Part shown: piece after piece, positions 18,784-27,519 of the stretch | How positions within the stretch are numbered: the stretch's first letter is position 1 | Layout of the letters: the number at the start of each line of letters is the position of its first letter | NCBI RefSeq assembly: GCF_012986595.1 | Contig: NZ_JAAQYM010000002.1 | Coordinates: 558,001-622,000, forward strand | Reading direction: 5' to 3' | Length of the DNA: 64,000 nt | Source of the DNA: Pseudomonas koreensis | Lineage (GTDB): Bacteria > Pseudomonadota > Gammaproteobacteria > Pseudomonadales > Pseudomonadaceae | Notes under the pieces: model-generated | Told to the model about the DNA's origin: nothing | Seen by the model: only the letters and a program-made list of their open reading frames with translations | Database searches by the model: none | Program-made: the position numbers and the translations under genes

Positions 18784-20235
18784 ATGTCCGTCCGTCGTAC
18801 CAAAATCGTCGCCACCCTTGGCCCGGCCAGTAACTCGCCGGAAGTTCTCGAACAGCTGATTCTGGCTGGTCTGGACGTTGCCCGTCTGAACTTCTCCCAC
18901 GGCACCCCCGACGAGCACAAGGCTCGCGCGAAGCTGGTGCGTGACCTGGCTGCCAAGCACGGTCGCTTCGTCGCCCTGCTGGGTGACCTGCAAGGCCCGA
19001 AAATCCGTATCGCCAAATTCGCCAACAAGCGCATCGAGCTGAAGATCGGTGACAAGTTCACCTTCTCCACCAGCCATCCGCTGACCGAAGGCAACCAGCA
19101 AGTGGTCGGTATCGACTACCCGGATCTGGTCAAAGACTGCGGCGTGGGCGACGAGCTGCTGCTCGACGACGGCCGCGTGGTGATGCGCGTCGAAACCGCC
19201 ACCGCTACCGAACTGCACTGCGTGGTGACCATCGGCGGCCCGCTGTCCGACCACAAAGGCATCAACCGTCGCGGTGGCGGCCTGACCGCTCCGGCCCTGA
19301 CTGAAAAAGACAAGGCCGACATCAAGCTCGCTGCGGAAATGGAAGTCGACTACCTCGCCGTATCCTTCCCGCGTGACGCGGCCGACATGAACTATGCCCG
19401 TCAACTGCGCGACGAAGCCGGTGGCACGGCCTGGCTGGTGGCGAAGATCGAACGCGCCGAAGCCGTGGCCGACGACGAAACCCTCGACGGTCTGATCAAG
19501 GCGTCCGACGCGGTGATGGTTGCCCGTGGTGACCTCGGTGTGGAAATCGGCGACGCCGAGCTGGTGGGCATTCAGAAGAAAATCATTCTGCACGCACGCC
19601 GCCACAACAAGGCTGTGATTGTTGCAACCCAGATGATGGAGTCGATGATCCAGAACCCGATGCCAACCCGCGCCGAAGTGTCCGACGTGGCCAACGCCGT
19701 GCTCGACTACACCGACGCCGTGATGCTCTCGGCCGAATCCGCTGCTGGTCTGTACCCGCTGGAAGCCGTTCAGGCGATGGCGCGCATCTGCGTCGGCGCT
19801 GAAAAGCACCCGACCAGCAAGACCTCCAGCCACCGTATCGGCAAAGAGTTCGAGCGCTGCGACGAAAGCATCGCCCTGGCGACCATGTACACCGCCAACC
19901 ACTTCCCGGGCGTGAAAGCGATCATCGCGCTGACTGAAAGCGGCTACACCCCGCTGATCATGTCGCGTATCCGTTCCTCGGTGCCGATCTACGCCTTCAC
20001 CCCGCACCGCGAAGCCCAGGCCCGCGCGGCGATGTTCCGTGGCGTATACACCGTTCCGTTCGACCCGGCTTCGCTGGCACCGAACGAAGTCAGCCAGAAA
20101 GCGATCGACGAACTGGTCAAGCGCGGCGTTGTGGAAAAAGGCGACTGGGTCATCCTGACCAAGGGCGACAGCTACCACACCACCGGTGGCACCAACGGCA
20201 TGAAGATCCTGCACGTGGGTGACCCGCAGGTCTGA
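18784..20235 (+). CDS. pykA: Pyruvate kinase (type II)
   Basis: This 483-residue cytoplasmic glycolytic enzyme converts PEP and ADP to pyruvate and ATP. It opens with RRTKIVATLGPAS, has the catalytic lysine region AKIERAEA, and the DLGVEIG loop of the active site. The C-terminal allosteric domain ends KILHVGDPQV. Length and sequence fit the pykA class rather than pykF. A strong terminator follows. The neighbours downstream on the other strand are those I recall next to pykA in PAO1. Confidence 0.97.
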   Translation: MSVRRTKIVATLGPASNSPEVLEQLILAGLDVARLNFSHGTPDEHKARAKLVRDLAAKHGRFVALLGDLQGPKIRIAKFANKRIELKIGDKFTFSTSHPLTEGNQQVVGIDYPDLVKDCGVGDELLLDDGRVVMRVETATATELHCVVTIGGPLSDHKGINRRGGGLTAPALTEKDKADIKLAAEMEVDYLAVSFPRDAADMNYARQLRDEAGGTAWLVAKIERAEAVADDETLDGLIKASDAVMVARGDLGVEIGDAELVGIQKKIILHARRHNKAVIVATQMMESMIQNPMPTRAEVSDVANAVLDYTDAVMLSAESAAGLYPLEAVQAMARICVGAEKHPTSKTSSHRIGKEFERCDESIALATMYTANHFPGVKAIIALTESGYTPLIMSRIRSSVPIYAFTPHREAQARAAMFRGVYTVPFDPASLAPNEVSQKAIDELVKRGVVEKGDWVILTKGDSYHTTGGTNGMKILHVGDPQV

Positions 20236-20253
20236 GTGACGCGCTGAAAAACA

Positions 20254-20285
20254 AAAGCCCCGGCATGTGAGTGTCGGGGCTTTTC
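20254..20285. terminator. Terminator after pykA, usable in both directions
   Basis: AAAGCCCC and GGGGCTTT form the stem around a short loop, with As before and Ts after, 19 bases past the pykA stop. It also lies beyond the end of the convergent enoyl-CoA hydratase gene. Confidence 0.9.
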
Positions 20286-20353
20286 ATTTTCTGCTCCGGA
20301 AGGTGTTGCGTCTATTCAGGCCTCATCGCTGGCAAGCCCAGTCAGCGAAGCTT

Positions 20354-21103
20354 TCAATGCCGTTTGATAAACCCGGTCAACGCCGCCAGCGCCTCCGGCG
20401 AGCGCAACCGCTGGGTGAACAATGCGCCCTCCTCCTCGATCACCTGACGGATCAGCTCGCGGTCCGGCGCTTTCATCAGTTGTTTGCTGATACGCACCGC
20501 CTCCGGCGGCAGTTCGTCGAAACGCAATGCCATCTCCCGCGCCTTGTTCAGTGCCGCTTCGCCGCTGCCCAGCGCCTCGCTGGCAATGCCCCACTGCGCC
20601 GCCTGTTCACCGGTAAAACCTTCGCCGAGCAGCAACAACTCCGCCGCTTTGGCTTGGCCAAGCAAACGCGGCAGGATCAGACTGGAGCCGAACTCCGGAC
20701 ACAAACCGAGATTGACGAACGGCATGCGCAAGCGAGCATCCCGGGCGACGTAAACCAGATCGCAGTGCAGCAGCAACGTGGTGCCGATGCCCACCGCTGC
20801 GCCGGCCACGGCGGCGATGACCGGTTTGCGGCATTCGAGCAGGTTGAGCATGAAGTGGAACACCGGGCTGTCGAGGTCGCTCGGCGGTTGCTGGATGAAG
20901 TCGGCGATGTCGTTGCCGGCGGTGAAGCAATCGGCGCTACCGGTGATCAGCACGGCATTGATTTCAGGATCGCTGTCGGCCTGCTTCAATGCTTGGGCGA
21001 GACGGCTGTACATCGCGCGGGTCAGGGCGTTTTTCTTGTCGGGGCGGTTGAGGCGAAGGGTCAGTAAACCGCGTTCGCGTTCCAGCAGAATGGCGTCGGT
21101 CAT
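20354..21103 (-). CDS. Enoyl-CoA hydratase/isomerase family (crotonase) protein
   Basis: The 249-residue protein starts at ATG 21103 (MTDAILLERERG). It has the crotonase fold: the oxyanion-hole segment TAGNDIADF and the second segment AAVGIGTTLLLHCDL. Near LGLCPEFGSS one glutamate is present, which may serve catalysis. Which reaction it performs (hydration, isomerisation or hydrolysis of a CoA thioester) cannot be told. A family C REP doublet separates it from the ferredoxin reductase gene, which lies upstream on the same strand. Confidence 0.88.
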   Translation of the reverse strand: MTDAILLERERGLLTLRLNRPDKKNALTRAMYSRLAQALKQADSDPEINAVLITGSADCFTAGNDIADFIQQPPSDLDSPVFHFMLNLLECRKPVIAAVAGAAVGIGTTLLLHCDLVYVARDARLRMPFVNLGLCPEFGSSLILPRLLGQAKAAELLLLGEGFTGEQAAQWGIASEALGSGEAALNKAREMALRFDELPPEAVRISKQLMKAPDRELIRQVIEEEGALFTQRLRSPEALAALTGFIKRH

Positions 21104-21137
21104 GGTGTGTCTCGACAGTGCAGGCCAGCGAAGATCA

Positions 21138-21234
21138 CTGTGGCGAGGGAGCTTGCTCCCGCTGGGCTGCGCAGCGGCCCCAAGCGTTTGTGAGCGCTGC
21201 GCACTCAAACGGGAGCAAACGCCCTCGCCACAGG
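21138..21234. repeat. REP doublet, family C
   Basis: TGTGGCGAGGGAGCTTGCTC and a diverged inverted copy (GGGAGCAAACGCCCTCGCCACA) flank about 50 bases between the reductase and the crotonase genes. Confidence 0.85.
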
Positions 21235-21260
21235 AACCCTCGAACCAATGAATTCAGCGT

Positions 21261-22196
21261 TCAACCACGGCTCAGAAACACGTCTGCCAGCAGTTGATTG
21301 CGCGGCAATCCGGCCAGATACAGACGCCGGGCAAAGGCATCGACGCTGGTCGGTGAGCCGCAGACTAAGGCCAGGGTTTGCCGGGAAACAAGGCGCAGTT
21401 GCGCCAAAGCGGCGGCTGACTCGGCCGCGGTCCACAGCTCGACGCTGAGGTTTTCGCGCTGCGCGGCAAGCGCCGCAAGGGGTTTGGCCAGATAGTGCTC
21501 GCGCGCGTCATGGGCCAGGTGAATGACGCGGATGGCGCCCTGGTGATCCTGACGCAAGGCCTCGCGCAATACACCGAACAATGGCCCCAACCCGGTGCCG
21601 GCCGCCAGCAGCCACAGCGGTCGGGTGTGCCAGTCCGGGTCGTAATGCAATGCGCCGCCGCGCAACTCGCCGAGGCGGATCGGGTCACCGATCTGCAGGC
21701 GCCGCGCCGCATCGCTGAATTCGCCGGGCTGGCGGCAGTCGAGGTGGAACTCGAGAAAGCGGTCTTCTTGCGGCAGGCTCGCCAGCGAGTACGGCCTGGC
21801 GATGTGGTTGATCCACAGCACCAGATGTTGCCCGGCGCTGTAGCGCAGCGGACGTTGCGGGGTCAGGCGCAGACGCAGGACGTTGTCGCTGAGCCAGTCC
21901 AGCGCCTCGACCACCGCCGGCCGACCGTCGGTAATCGGGTCGAACGTGTGCACCTGCAAGTCTTCGGTCACTTGACACTGACAGGCCAGACGCCAGCCTT
22001 CCTGCCGTTGCTCGGCGCTCAAGGCGTCGGGGCGATTATCCGCAGGCAAGCCGTTTACGCACTGCACCAGACAGGCATGGCAACTGCCGGCGCGGCAGCT
22101 GTAAGGCACCGCGACACCGCGCTGATTCAGGGCATCGAGCAGGTTACTGCCCGCCGCCACCGACCATTGCTGCTCACCCACCCGAAGTTCAGGCAT
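21261..22196 (-). CDS. 2Fe-2S ferredoxin-type NAD(P)H oxidoreductase
   Basis: The 311-residue protein joins an N-terminal plant-type 2Fe-2S domain, with cysteines in CRAGSCHACLVQC and a later cysteine at LACQC, to a FAD-binding domain (RPYSLASLP) and a NAD(P)-binding domain (LLAAGTGLGPLFGVL). It could act as the electron-transfer component of an oxygenase or as a stand-alone reductase. ATG 22196 overlaps by 8 bases the stop of the upstream diguanylate cyclase gene. No oxygenase partner is nearby. Confidence 0.9.
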   Translation of the reverse strand: MPELRVGEQQWSVAAGSNLLDALNQRGVAVPYSCRAGSCHACLVQCVNGLPADNRPDALSAEQRQEGWRLACQCQVTEDLQVHTFDPITDGRPAVVEALDWLSDNVLRLRLTPQRPLRYSAGQHLVLWINHIARPYSLASLPQEDRFLEFHLDCRQPGEFSDAARRLQIGDPIRLGELRGGALHYDPDWHTRPLWLLAAGTGLGPLFGVLREALRQDHQGAIRVIHLAHDAREHYLAKPLAALAAQRENLSVELWTAAESAAALAQLRLVSRQTLALVCGSPTSVDAFARRLYLAGLPRNQLLADVFLSRG

Positions 22197-23307
22197 CCAC
22201 ATTCTCCCACGCGGCCGCACAGCGATTGCGCCCGTCGCGCTTGGCCCGGTACAGCGCCTGATCGGCACGCTGCAAGGCATCGTCCAGATCGTCGTCCAGT
22301 TCCAGCAGGGTCATACCCGCCGAGAGGCTGAGGTTACGCACGTTCAGGCCCACCAGCTCGACGTCGGTGAAGGCGATGCGCAGGCGTTCACAACAGGCGG
22401 TCAGGCGTTCGGCATCGCAGTCGGGCAGCAACACCACAAATTCCTCACCACCGTATCGCGCCAGTACGTCGCCGTCACGCAGGCAGGCACCCGCCACTCC
22501 GGCGAACGCCTGCAACACCTGATCACCGGCTGCATGGCCATGCAAATCATTGATGCGTTTGAAGTGGTCGAGATCGATCAGCGCCAGGCCATGCACCACA
22601 CCCGGTTCCATCTCGCCCAGCTCGCGGGAGGCCAGGCGCAGAAAATGCCGGCGGTTGAACAGCCCGGTCAGTTCATCGGTGGCGACCAGGTCTTCGAGCT
22701 GGCGCATCATCCCGCGCAGGGTGTCCTGATGCGCCTGCAAGGCAAACCGCCGCTGGCGCATGCGCTGGCGCGACACCTGGACAAAGCGTGCGTAGATCAC
22801 CAGCCACGCCAGCACCATCGCCAGAATGCACACCTGCAATATCGCCAGCGCCGGATCCGGGAGCCGGAATTGGTAACCCTCCCAAAGGGTGATGGCACAG
22901 AAACTGAAGAACACCAGCAGCGCGCAACGAATGAACGCGCGGCGGGATAAATGAAACAGGCCGAACAGCAGGATCAGCACATAAAACACCAGAAATGCGC
23001 CGCGGGCCTCGTCCAGATGGGCGATCAGCCAAGTCTGCCAGCCGAGCCCGAGCAGCACTTGCGCCTCGGTCATGCTGGGGTCATCAAAACGCAGATTGCG
23101 CCCGGACCAGAACAACGCAAACAACGTGGCCTGACTGATGACCACCAACGCACTGCCGACGGCCACGCTGCTCAAGGAATGCGGGTAATGACCGGTAAAA
23201 AACGCCAGCCACAGCAGCAGCAAAGCCAATCCGTAGGTGGCTGCAGCGAGGGCAAAACGCTTGAGCAGAAGGCGTTGAATGGCGTTATGGGTCAATCGTT
23301 GACTCAC
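22189..23307 (-). CDS. Membrane diguanylate cyclase (GGDEF), in the sadC position
   Basis: The 372-residue protein has about five or six membrane spans (residues 20-180) and a C-terminal GGDEF domain. The active-site loop reads YGGEEF, competent for c-di-GMP synthesis, and RDGD lies five residues before it, giving a complete inhibitory I-site. The neighbours match those I recall around PA4332 sadC in PAO1, which favours SadC function in biofilm control, but SadC of P. aeruginosa is longer, so orthology is not certain. It shares an 8-base overlap with the ferredoxin reductase gene. Confidence 0.9.
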   Translation of the reverse strand: MSQRLTHNAIQRLLLKRFALAAATYGLALLLLWLAFFTGHYPHSLSSVAVGSALVVISQATLFALFWSGRNLRFDDPSMTEAQVLLGLGWQTWLIAHLDEARGAFLVFYVLILLFGLFHLSRRAFIRCALLVFFSFCAITLWEGYQFRLPDPALAILQVCILAMVLAWLVIYARFVQVSRQRMRQRRFALQAHQDTLRGMMRQLEDLVATDELTGLFNRRHFLRLASRELGEMEPGVVHGLALIDLDHFKRINDLHGHAAGDQVLQAFAGVAGACLRDGDVLARYGGEEFVVLLPDCDAERLTACCERLRIAFTDVELVGLNVRNLSLSAGMTLLELDDDLDDALQRADQALYRAKRDGRNRCAAAWENVDA

Positions 23308-23781
23308 CGTGCGATAGGAGGCTGACCGAGTGTCCTACTCTACAGACCGGATGCCACTTTAGAGGCGTAGTCGATAAATGACCATTGATTTTCGGAGCCA
23401 AAATTTGACGTCAAATGCATGACCCGATGACCGGATTGATGCCACCCACATGTGGCGAGGGAGCTTGCTCCCGATCGGCTGCGCAGCAGTCGTAAACCGG
23501 CATACGCGGTGGAACTGAAATATTGAGGTGGCTGGATTAGGGCCTGCTGCGCAGGCCAGCAGGAACAAGCTCCATAGTCACCGGGGCCGGCAGTGTTCGG
23601 TATGCGACCAACGAATGACTGCCGGCGCGTGTATGCCCTGAAGAGGCGCGGTATACTGCCGCGCCTTTTTAGCGTCGCGCCAGCAGCCCCGGCGTGCCTT
23701 GAAAGGTGCTTGCGACCGACCGATGCACCCAAGCCGCAGGCACCTTATTGAATGTTCCCGTCTTTTAGAGGAGCGCGACTC
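23308..23781. other. Promoter region between the cyclase and fumarase genes
   Basis: This 474-base divergent gap holds a family C REP remnant (23451-23573) in its middle. The segment 23640-23668 (GCGCGGTATACTGCCGCGCC) forms an inverted GCGCGG/CCGCGC around TATACT, which could be a -10 element or operator of fumarase. No gene is supported in it. Confidence 0.45.
23451..23573. repeat. Degenerate REP doublet, family C
   Basis: The left unit TGTGGCGAGGGAGCTTGCTC is intact; the right one (GGCCAGCAGGAACAAGCTCC) is decayed, and the spacer has GCTGCGCAGCAG. Confidence 0.75.
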
Positions 23782-25305
23782 ATGACCGTGATCAAGCAAG
23801 ATGACCTGATTCAGAGCGTTGCCGACGCCCTGCAATTCATTTCCTACTACCACCCCGTGGATTTCATCCAGGCGATGCACGAAGCCTACCTGCGCGAAGA
23901 ATCGCCAGCGGCCCGTGACTCGATCGCTCAGATCCTGATCAACTCGCGCATGTGCGCCACCGGCCACCGGCCGATCTGCCAGGACACCGGCATCGTGACC
24001 GTGTTCGTGCGCGTAGGCATGGACGTGCGTTGGGACGGCGCGACCATGAGCCTGGACGACATGATCAACGAAGGCGTGCGCCGCGCCTACAACCTGCCGG
24101 AAAACGTGCTGCGTGCCTCGATCCTCGCCGACCCGGCGGGCGCTCGTAAAAACACCAAGGACAACACCCCGGCGGTGATCCACTACTCCATCGTCCCGGG
24201 CAACACCGTGGAAGTGGACGTGGCGGCCAAGGGTGGCGGTTCCGAGAACAAGTCGAAAATGGCCATGCTCAACCCGTCCGACTCGATCGTTGACTGGGTA
24301 CTGAAGACCGTTCCGACCATGGGCGCTGGCTGGTGCCCACCGGGCATGCTGGGCATCGGCATCGGCGGCACCGCCGAGAAAGCCGCGGTCATGGCCAAGG
24401 AAGTGTTGATGGAATCCATCGACATCCACGAACTGAAAGCCCGTGGCCCGCAGAACCGCATCGAAGAGATCCGTCTGGAGCTGTTCGAGAAGGTCAACCA
24501 GTTGGGCATCGGCGCCCAGGGCCTCGGTGGCCTGACCACCGTGCTCGACGTGAAGATCATGGACTACCCGACCCACGCCGCGTCCTTGCCGGTGTGCATG
24601 ATCCCGAACTGCGCCGCCACCCGTCACGCGCACTTCGTGCTCGACGGTTCCGGCCCTGCCTCGCTGGAAGCACCATCGCTGGACGCCTACCCGGAAATCG
24701 TCTGGGAAGCCGGCCCGTCGGCCCGCCGCGTCAACCTCGACACCCTCACCCCGGAAGAAGTGCAGAGCTGGAAGCCGGGCGAAACCGTCCTGCTCAACGG
24801 CAAGATGCTCACCGGTCGCGACGCGGCGCACAAGCGCATGGTCGAGATGCTGAACAAGGGCGAAACCCTGCCGGTGGACCTCAAAGGTCGCTTCATCTAC
24901 TACGTCGGCCCGGTTGATCCAGTCGGTGACGAAGTGGTTGGCCCGGCTGGTCCGACCACCGCCACGCGGATGGACAAGTTCACCCGTCAGATCCTTGAGC
25001 AGACTGGCCTGCTGGGCATGATCGGCAAGTCCGAGCGCGGCCCGACCGCCATCGACGCAATCAAGGACAACAAGGCCGTGTACCTGATGGCCGTCGGCGG
25101 CGCCGCTTACCTGGTGGCCCAGGCCATCAAGAAGTCCAAGGTGCTGGCGTTCGCCGAGCTGGGCATGGAAGCGATCTACGAGTTCGAGGTCAAGGACATG
25201 CCGGTCACCGTCGCGGTGGACAGCAACGGTGAATCGGTACACATCACCGGCCCTGCGATCTGGCAGCAGAAGATCGCCGAGAGCCTGGCGGTAGAAGTGC
25301 AGTAA
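23782..25305 (+). CDS. Class I fumarate hydratase
   Basis: This 507-residue iron-sulphur hydratase interconverts fumarate and malate in the TCA cycle. The start is taken at MTVIKQDDLIQ, after GAGGAGC. CQDTG and PNCAATRHAHF carry cysteines of the oxygen-labile [4Fe-4S] cluster, and the C-terminal half contains the beta-domain (LLNGKMLTGRDAAHKRM). This is the FumA/FumB class, unrelated to class II FumC. It is monocistronic with its own terminator. Confidence 0.95.
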   Translation: MTVIKQDDLIQSVADALQFISYYHPVDFIQAMHEAYLREESPAARDSIAQILINSRMCATGHRPICQDTGIVTVFVRVGMDVRWDGATMSLDDMINEGVRRAYNLPENVLRASILADPAGARKNTKDNTPAVIHYSIVPGNTVEVDVAAKGGGSENKSKMAMLNPSDSIVDWVLKTVPTMGAGWCPPGMLGIGIGGTAEKAAVMAKEVLMESIDIHELKARGPQNRIEEIRLELFEKVNQLGIGAQGLGGLTTVLDVKIMDYPTHAASLPVCMIPNCAATRHAHFVLDGSGPASLEAPSLDAYPEIVWEAGPSARRVNLDTLTPEEVQSWKPGETVLLNGKMLTGRDAAHKRMVEMLNKGETLPVDLKGRFIYYVGPVDPVGDEVVGPAGPTTATRMDKFTRQILEQTGLLGMIGKSERGPTAIDAIKDNKAVYLMAVGGAAYLVAQAIKKSKVLAFAELGMEAIYEFEVKDMPVTVAVDSNGESVHITGPAIWQQKIAESLAVEVQ

Positions 25306-25320
25306 GCGTTTCGCAGCCGT

Positions 25321-25362
25321 AAAAAAGGCCGGCCCGTCACTCGACGGGCCGGCCTTTTTTTG
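25321..25362. terminator. Terminator after fumarase
   Basis: AAAAGGCCGGCCCGTC pairs with GACGGGCCGGCCTTTT, followed by additional Ts; a strong perfect stem 16 bases beyond the stop. Confidence 0.93.
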
Positions 25363-25485
25363 TGCCTGGGAGACGACGCACACCTTGGGCCTCAATGCAC
25401 CTATCAGATCTGACAGGTGTGCGCTGCCGAGATTGTTGTTAGTGTCAATCCATCTGCGTCTTCGCCTGTGCAATGGATGTGACTC

Positions 25486-25680
25486 ATGGCTGATCAAGAC
25501 CTCAGTATCACCCCGCCGTCCATCGCCAAGAGTTCGACGATTGACACTTTCAGCAAGCGTTTGGTTTGTTCGAGTGACAGCGTCGAAAGCCTGACGCAGG
25601 CCACTCAAGCCGTCATTGGCGAGCTGGCTTATACCCGCACCATGCTGCTTTCACACTCACACCGGTTCACGGCGGTCTGA
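25486..25680 (+). CDS. Small hypothetical protein, 64 aa
   Basis: A 64-residue frame begins at ATG 25486 and ends at TGA 25680. The product (MADQDLSITPPSIAK...) is soluble, rich in Ser/Thr, and has no family I recognise. Composition is less GC-rich than its neighbours. No clean Shine-Dalgarno is visible, only GGATGTGACT just before the start. It could be a small Pseudomonas-specific gene or a fragment of one. Confidence 0.4.
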   Translation: MADQDLSITPPSIAKSSTIDTFSKRLVCSSDSVESLTQATQAVIGELAYTRTMLLSHSHRFTAV

Positions 25681-25758
25681 TCAGGTAACGCGTCAGACGA
25701 GAAGGACGGGCAGGCCCATGCTATCGTGCCCGCCCGTCCCTTTATCCATTAGCCCAGC

Positions 25759-27519
25759 ATGCTGCCGACTTCCCGTACTTTGCGCCTGTCGTTGTATACC
25801 CTGCTGATCATCGCCGGTGCCGTGCTTGCGGCCACCCTTGCCATCCGCCACGCCGAACGCCAGGCGATGGAGGAAGACGCGACTCGTGCCAGCCAGCAGC
25901 TGGCGTTGTATGCCAATTCCCTGCACACCCTGATCGACCGCTATCGCGCGCTGCCCGCCGTGCTGGCGCTCGACCCGCAATTGCGCGGCGCGCTGGCCGG
26001 ACCGGTCGATGCCGGGCAACAGAACGCGCTGAACCTGAAGCTGGAAAAGATCAACGGCGCGGCACAGTCCTCGACGCTCGAACTGCTGGATCACACCGGC
26101 CTCGCGGTGGCGGCGAGCAACTGGCGTTTGCCCAGCAGCTATGTCGGCCACAACTACGGTTTCCGTCCGTATTTCAGTCAGACCCGTACCCAGGGCAGCG
26201 GACGCTTTTACGCGGTGGGCGTGACCAGCGGCATCCCCGGTTATTTTCTGTCCAGTGCCGTGCTGAACGACAACGATCAGTTCCTCGGGGCGATGGTGGT
26301 CAAGCTGGAGTTCCCGGAGCTGGAGCGCGAATGGCGCCAGGGCAGCGACACGTTGCTGGTCAGCGATGCGCGTGGGATCATTTTCATCGCCAACCAGCCG
26401 GGCTGGCGCTATCGCTCGCTGCGGCCGCTGGACAGCCGCGATATGGCCGAGATCAAGCGCACGCGGCAGTACGACAAGCAATCGCTGCTGCCGTTGACGC
26501 ATCTGTCCCTGCGCCACTTCGACGACAACAGCGACTTGCGCCGGGTCGAAGGCCCGGACGGGACTGCCGACTACTTGTGGGAATCTCTGCCGCTGGCCGC
26601 CGAAGGCTGGACCCTGCATTTGTTGCGACGTCCGCAAGTGGCCTTCGAAGATTTGCGCAACGCCGGACTGGCCGCTGCCGGGGTGTGGCTGGCGCTGGTG
26701 TTTCTGCTGTTGTTCCTCAACCAGCGCTGGCGCCTGTCGAAAGTCCGCCAACGCAACCGCGAAGAACTCGAGCAACTGGTCGAAGCACGCACCCGCGACC
26801 TGCGCACCGCCCAGGACGGACTGGTGCAATCGGCCAAGCTCGCAGCGCTGGGGCAGATGTCCGCGGCGCTGGCCCACGAAATCAATCAGCCGCTGACGGC
26901 GCAACGCATGCAGCTGGCGACGTTGCGGCTGCTGCTGGAGCATGGCCGCGTCGATGATGCCTACAAGGCGCTCAAACCGGTGGATGAAATGCTCACGCGC
27001 ATGGCCTCGCTCACCGGGCACTTGAAGACATTTGCCCGCAAGAGTCCCAGTGGCCTGCGCGAACGGCTGGATCTGGCGACGGTGGTCGATCAGTCGCTGC
27101 AATTGCTCGACGCCCGCCTGCGCGACGAACAGGTCAGCCTGGTGCTGCACCTGACGCGTCCGGCATGGGTCCGTGGCGATGCGATTCGTCTCGAACAGGT
27201 GCTGATCAATCTGCTGCGCAACGCCCTCGACGCGATGCAGGGCAAACCGGGCAAGCGCCTGGAAATCCGCCTGGAGGTGGACGAACAATTGTGGCGCCTG
27301 AGCGTGATCGACAATGGCGGCGGGATTGCCGAAGAACACCTGAACCAGGTGTTCGACCCGTTCTTCACCACCAAACCGGTGGGTGACGGCCTCGGCCTGG
27401 GGCTGGCAGTATCGTTCGCAATCGTGCATGAATCCGGTGGGCGCCTGAGCGTTGAAAATGGCGTGGCCGGCGCCGTGTTCAGCGTGACCCTGCCGATCGA
27501 TCTGGAGGCGCACATCTGA
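25759..27519 (+). CDS. DctB/MifS-type sensor histidine kinase
   Basis: This 586-residue inner-membrane kinase has a first membrane span at about 8-29, a periplasmic Cache-type sensor domain to about 300, a second span (AAGVWLALVFLLLFLN), a coiled linker, and a HisKA domain with H373 in LAHEINQPLT. A HATPase domain follows with N and G boxes (NLLRNALDAM, DNGGGI, GLGLGLA). DctB-type kinases sense C4-dicarboxylates; MifS senses alpha-ketoglutarate, and the permease downstream points to the latter. Its stop overlaps the regulator's start by one base. Confidence 0.9.
   Translation: MLPTSRTLRLSLYTLLIIAGAVLAATLAIRHAERQAMEEDATRASQQLALYANSLHTLIDRYRALPAVLALDPQLRGALAGPVDAGQQNALNLKLEKINGAAQSSTLELLDHTGLAVAASNWRLPSSYVGHNYGFRPYFSQTRTQGSGRFYAVGVTSGIPGYFLSSAVLNDNDQFLGAMVVKLEFPELEREWRQGSDTLLVSDARGIIFIANQPGWRYRSLRPLDSRDMAEIKRTRQYDKQSLLPLTHLSLRHFDDNSDLRRVEGPDGTADYLWESLPLAAEGWTLHLLRRPQVAFEDLRNAGLAAAGVWLALVFLLLFLNQRWRLSKVRQRNREELEQLVEARTRDLRTAQDGLVQSAKLAALGQMSAALAHEINQPLTAQRMQLATLRLLLEHGRVDDAYKALKPVDEMLTRMASLTGHLKTFARKSPSGLRERLDLATVVDQSLQLLDARLRDEQVSLVLHLTRPAWVRGDAIRLEQVLINLLRNALDAMQGKPGKRLEIRLEVDEQLWRLSVIDNGGGIAEEHLNQVFDPFFTTKPVGDGLGLGLAVSFAIVHESGGRLSVENGVAGAVFSVTLPIDLEAHI

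Noticed and set aside
18757..20214. Long open frame on the minus strand opposite pyruvate kinase (485 codons)
   Set aside because: It is the antisense shadow of the GC-rich pykA coding frame; the translation is His/Arg/Val-rich, lacks a family match and has no ribosome site.
23340..23732. 130-codon minus-strand frame in the fumarase upstream gap
   Set aside because: It is mostly REP sequence translated, with typical repeat-derived composition.
23578..25608. Long open frame on the minus strand opposite fumarase (676 codons)
   Set aside because: Shadow of fumarase codon bias, with extension through REP-containing DNA; low-complexity basic product.
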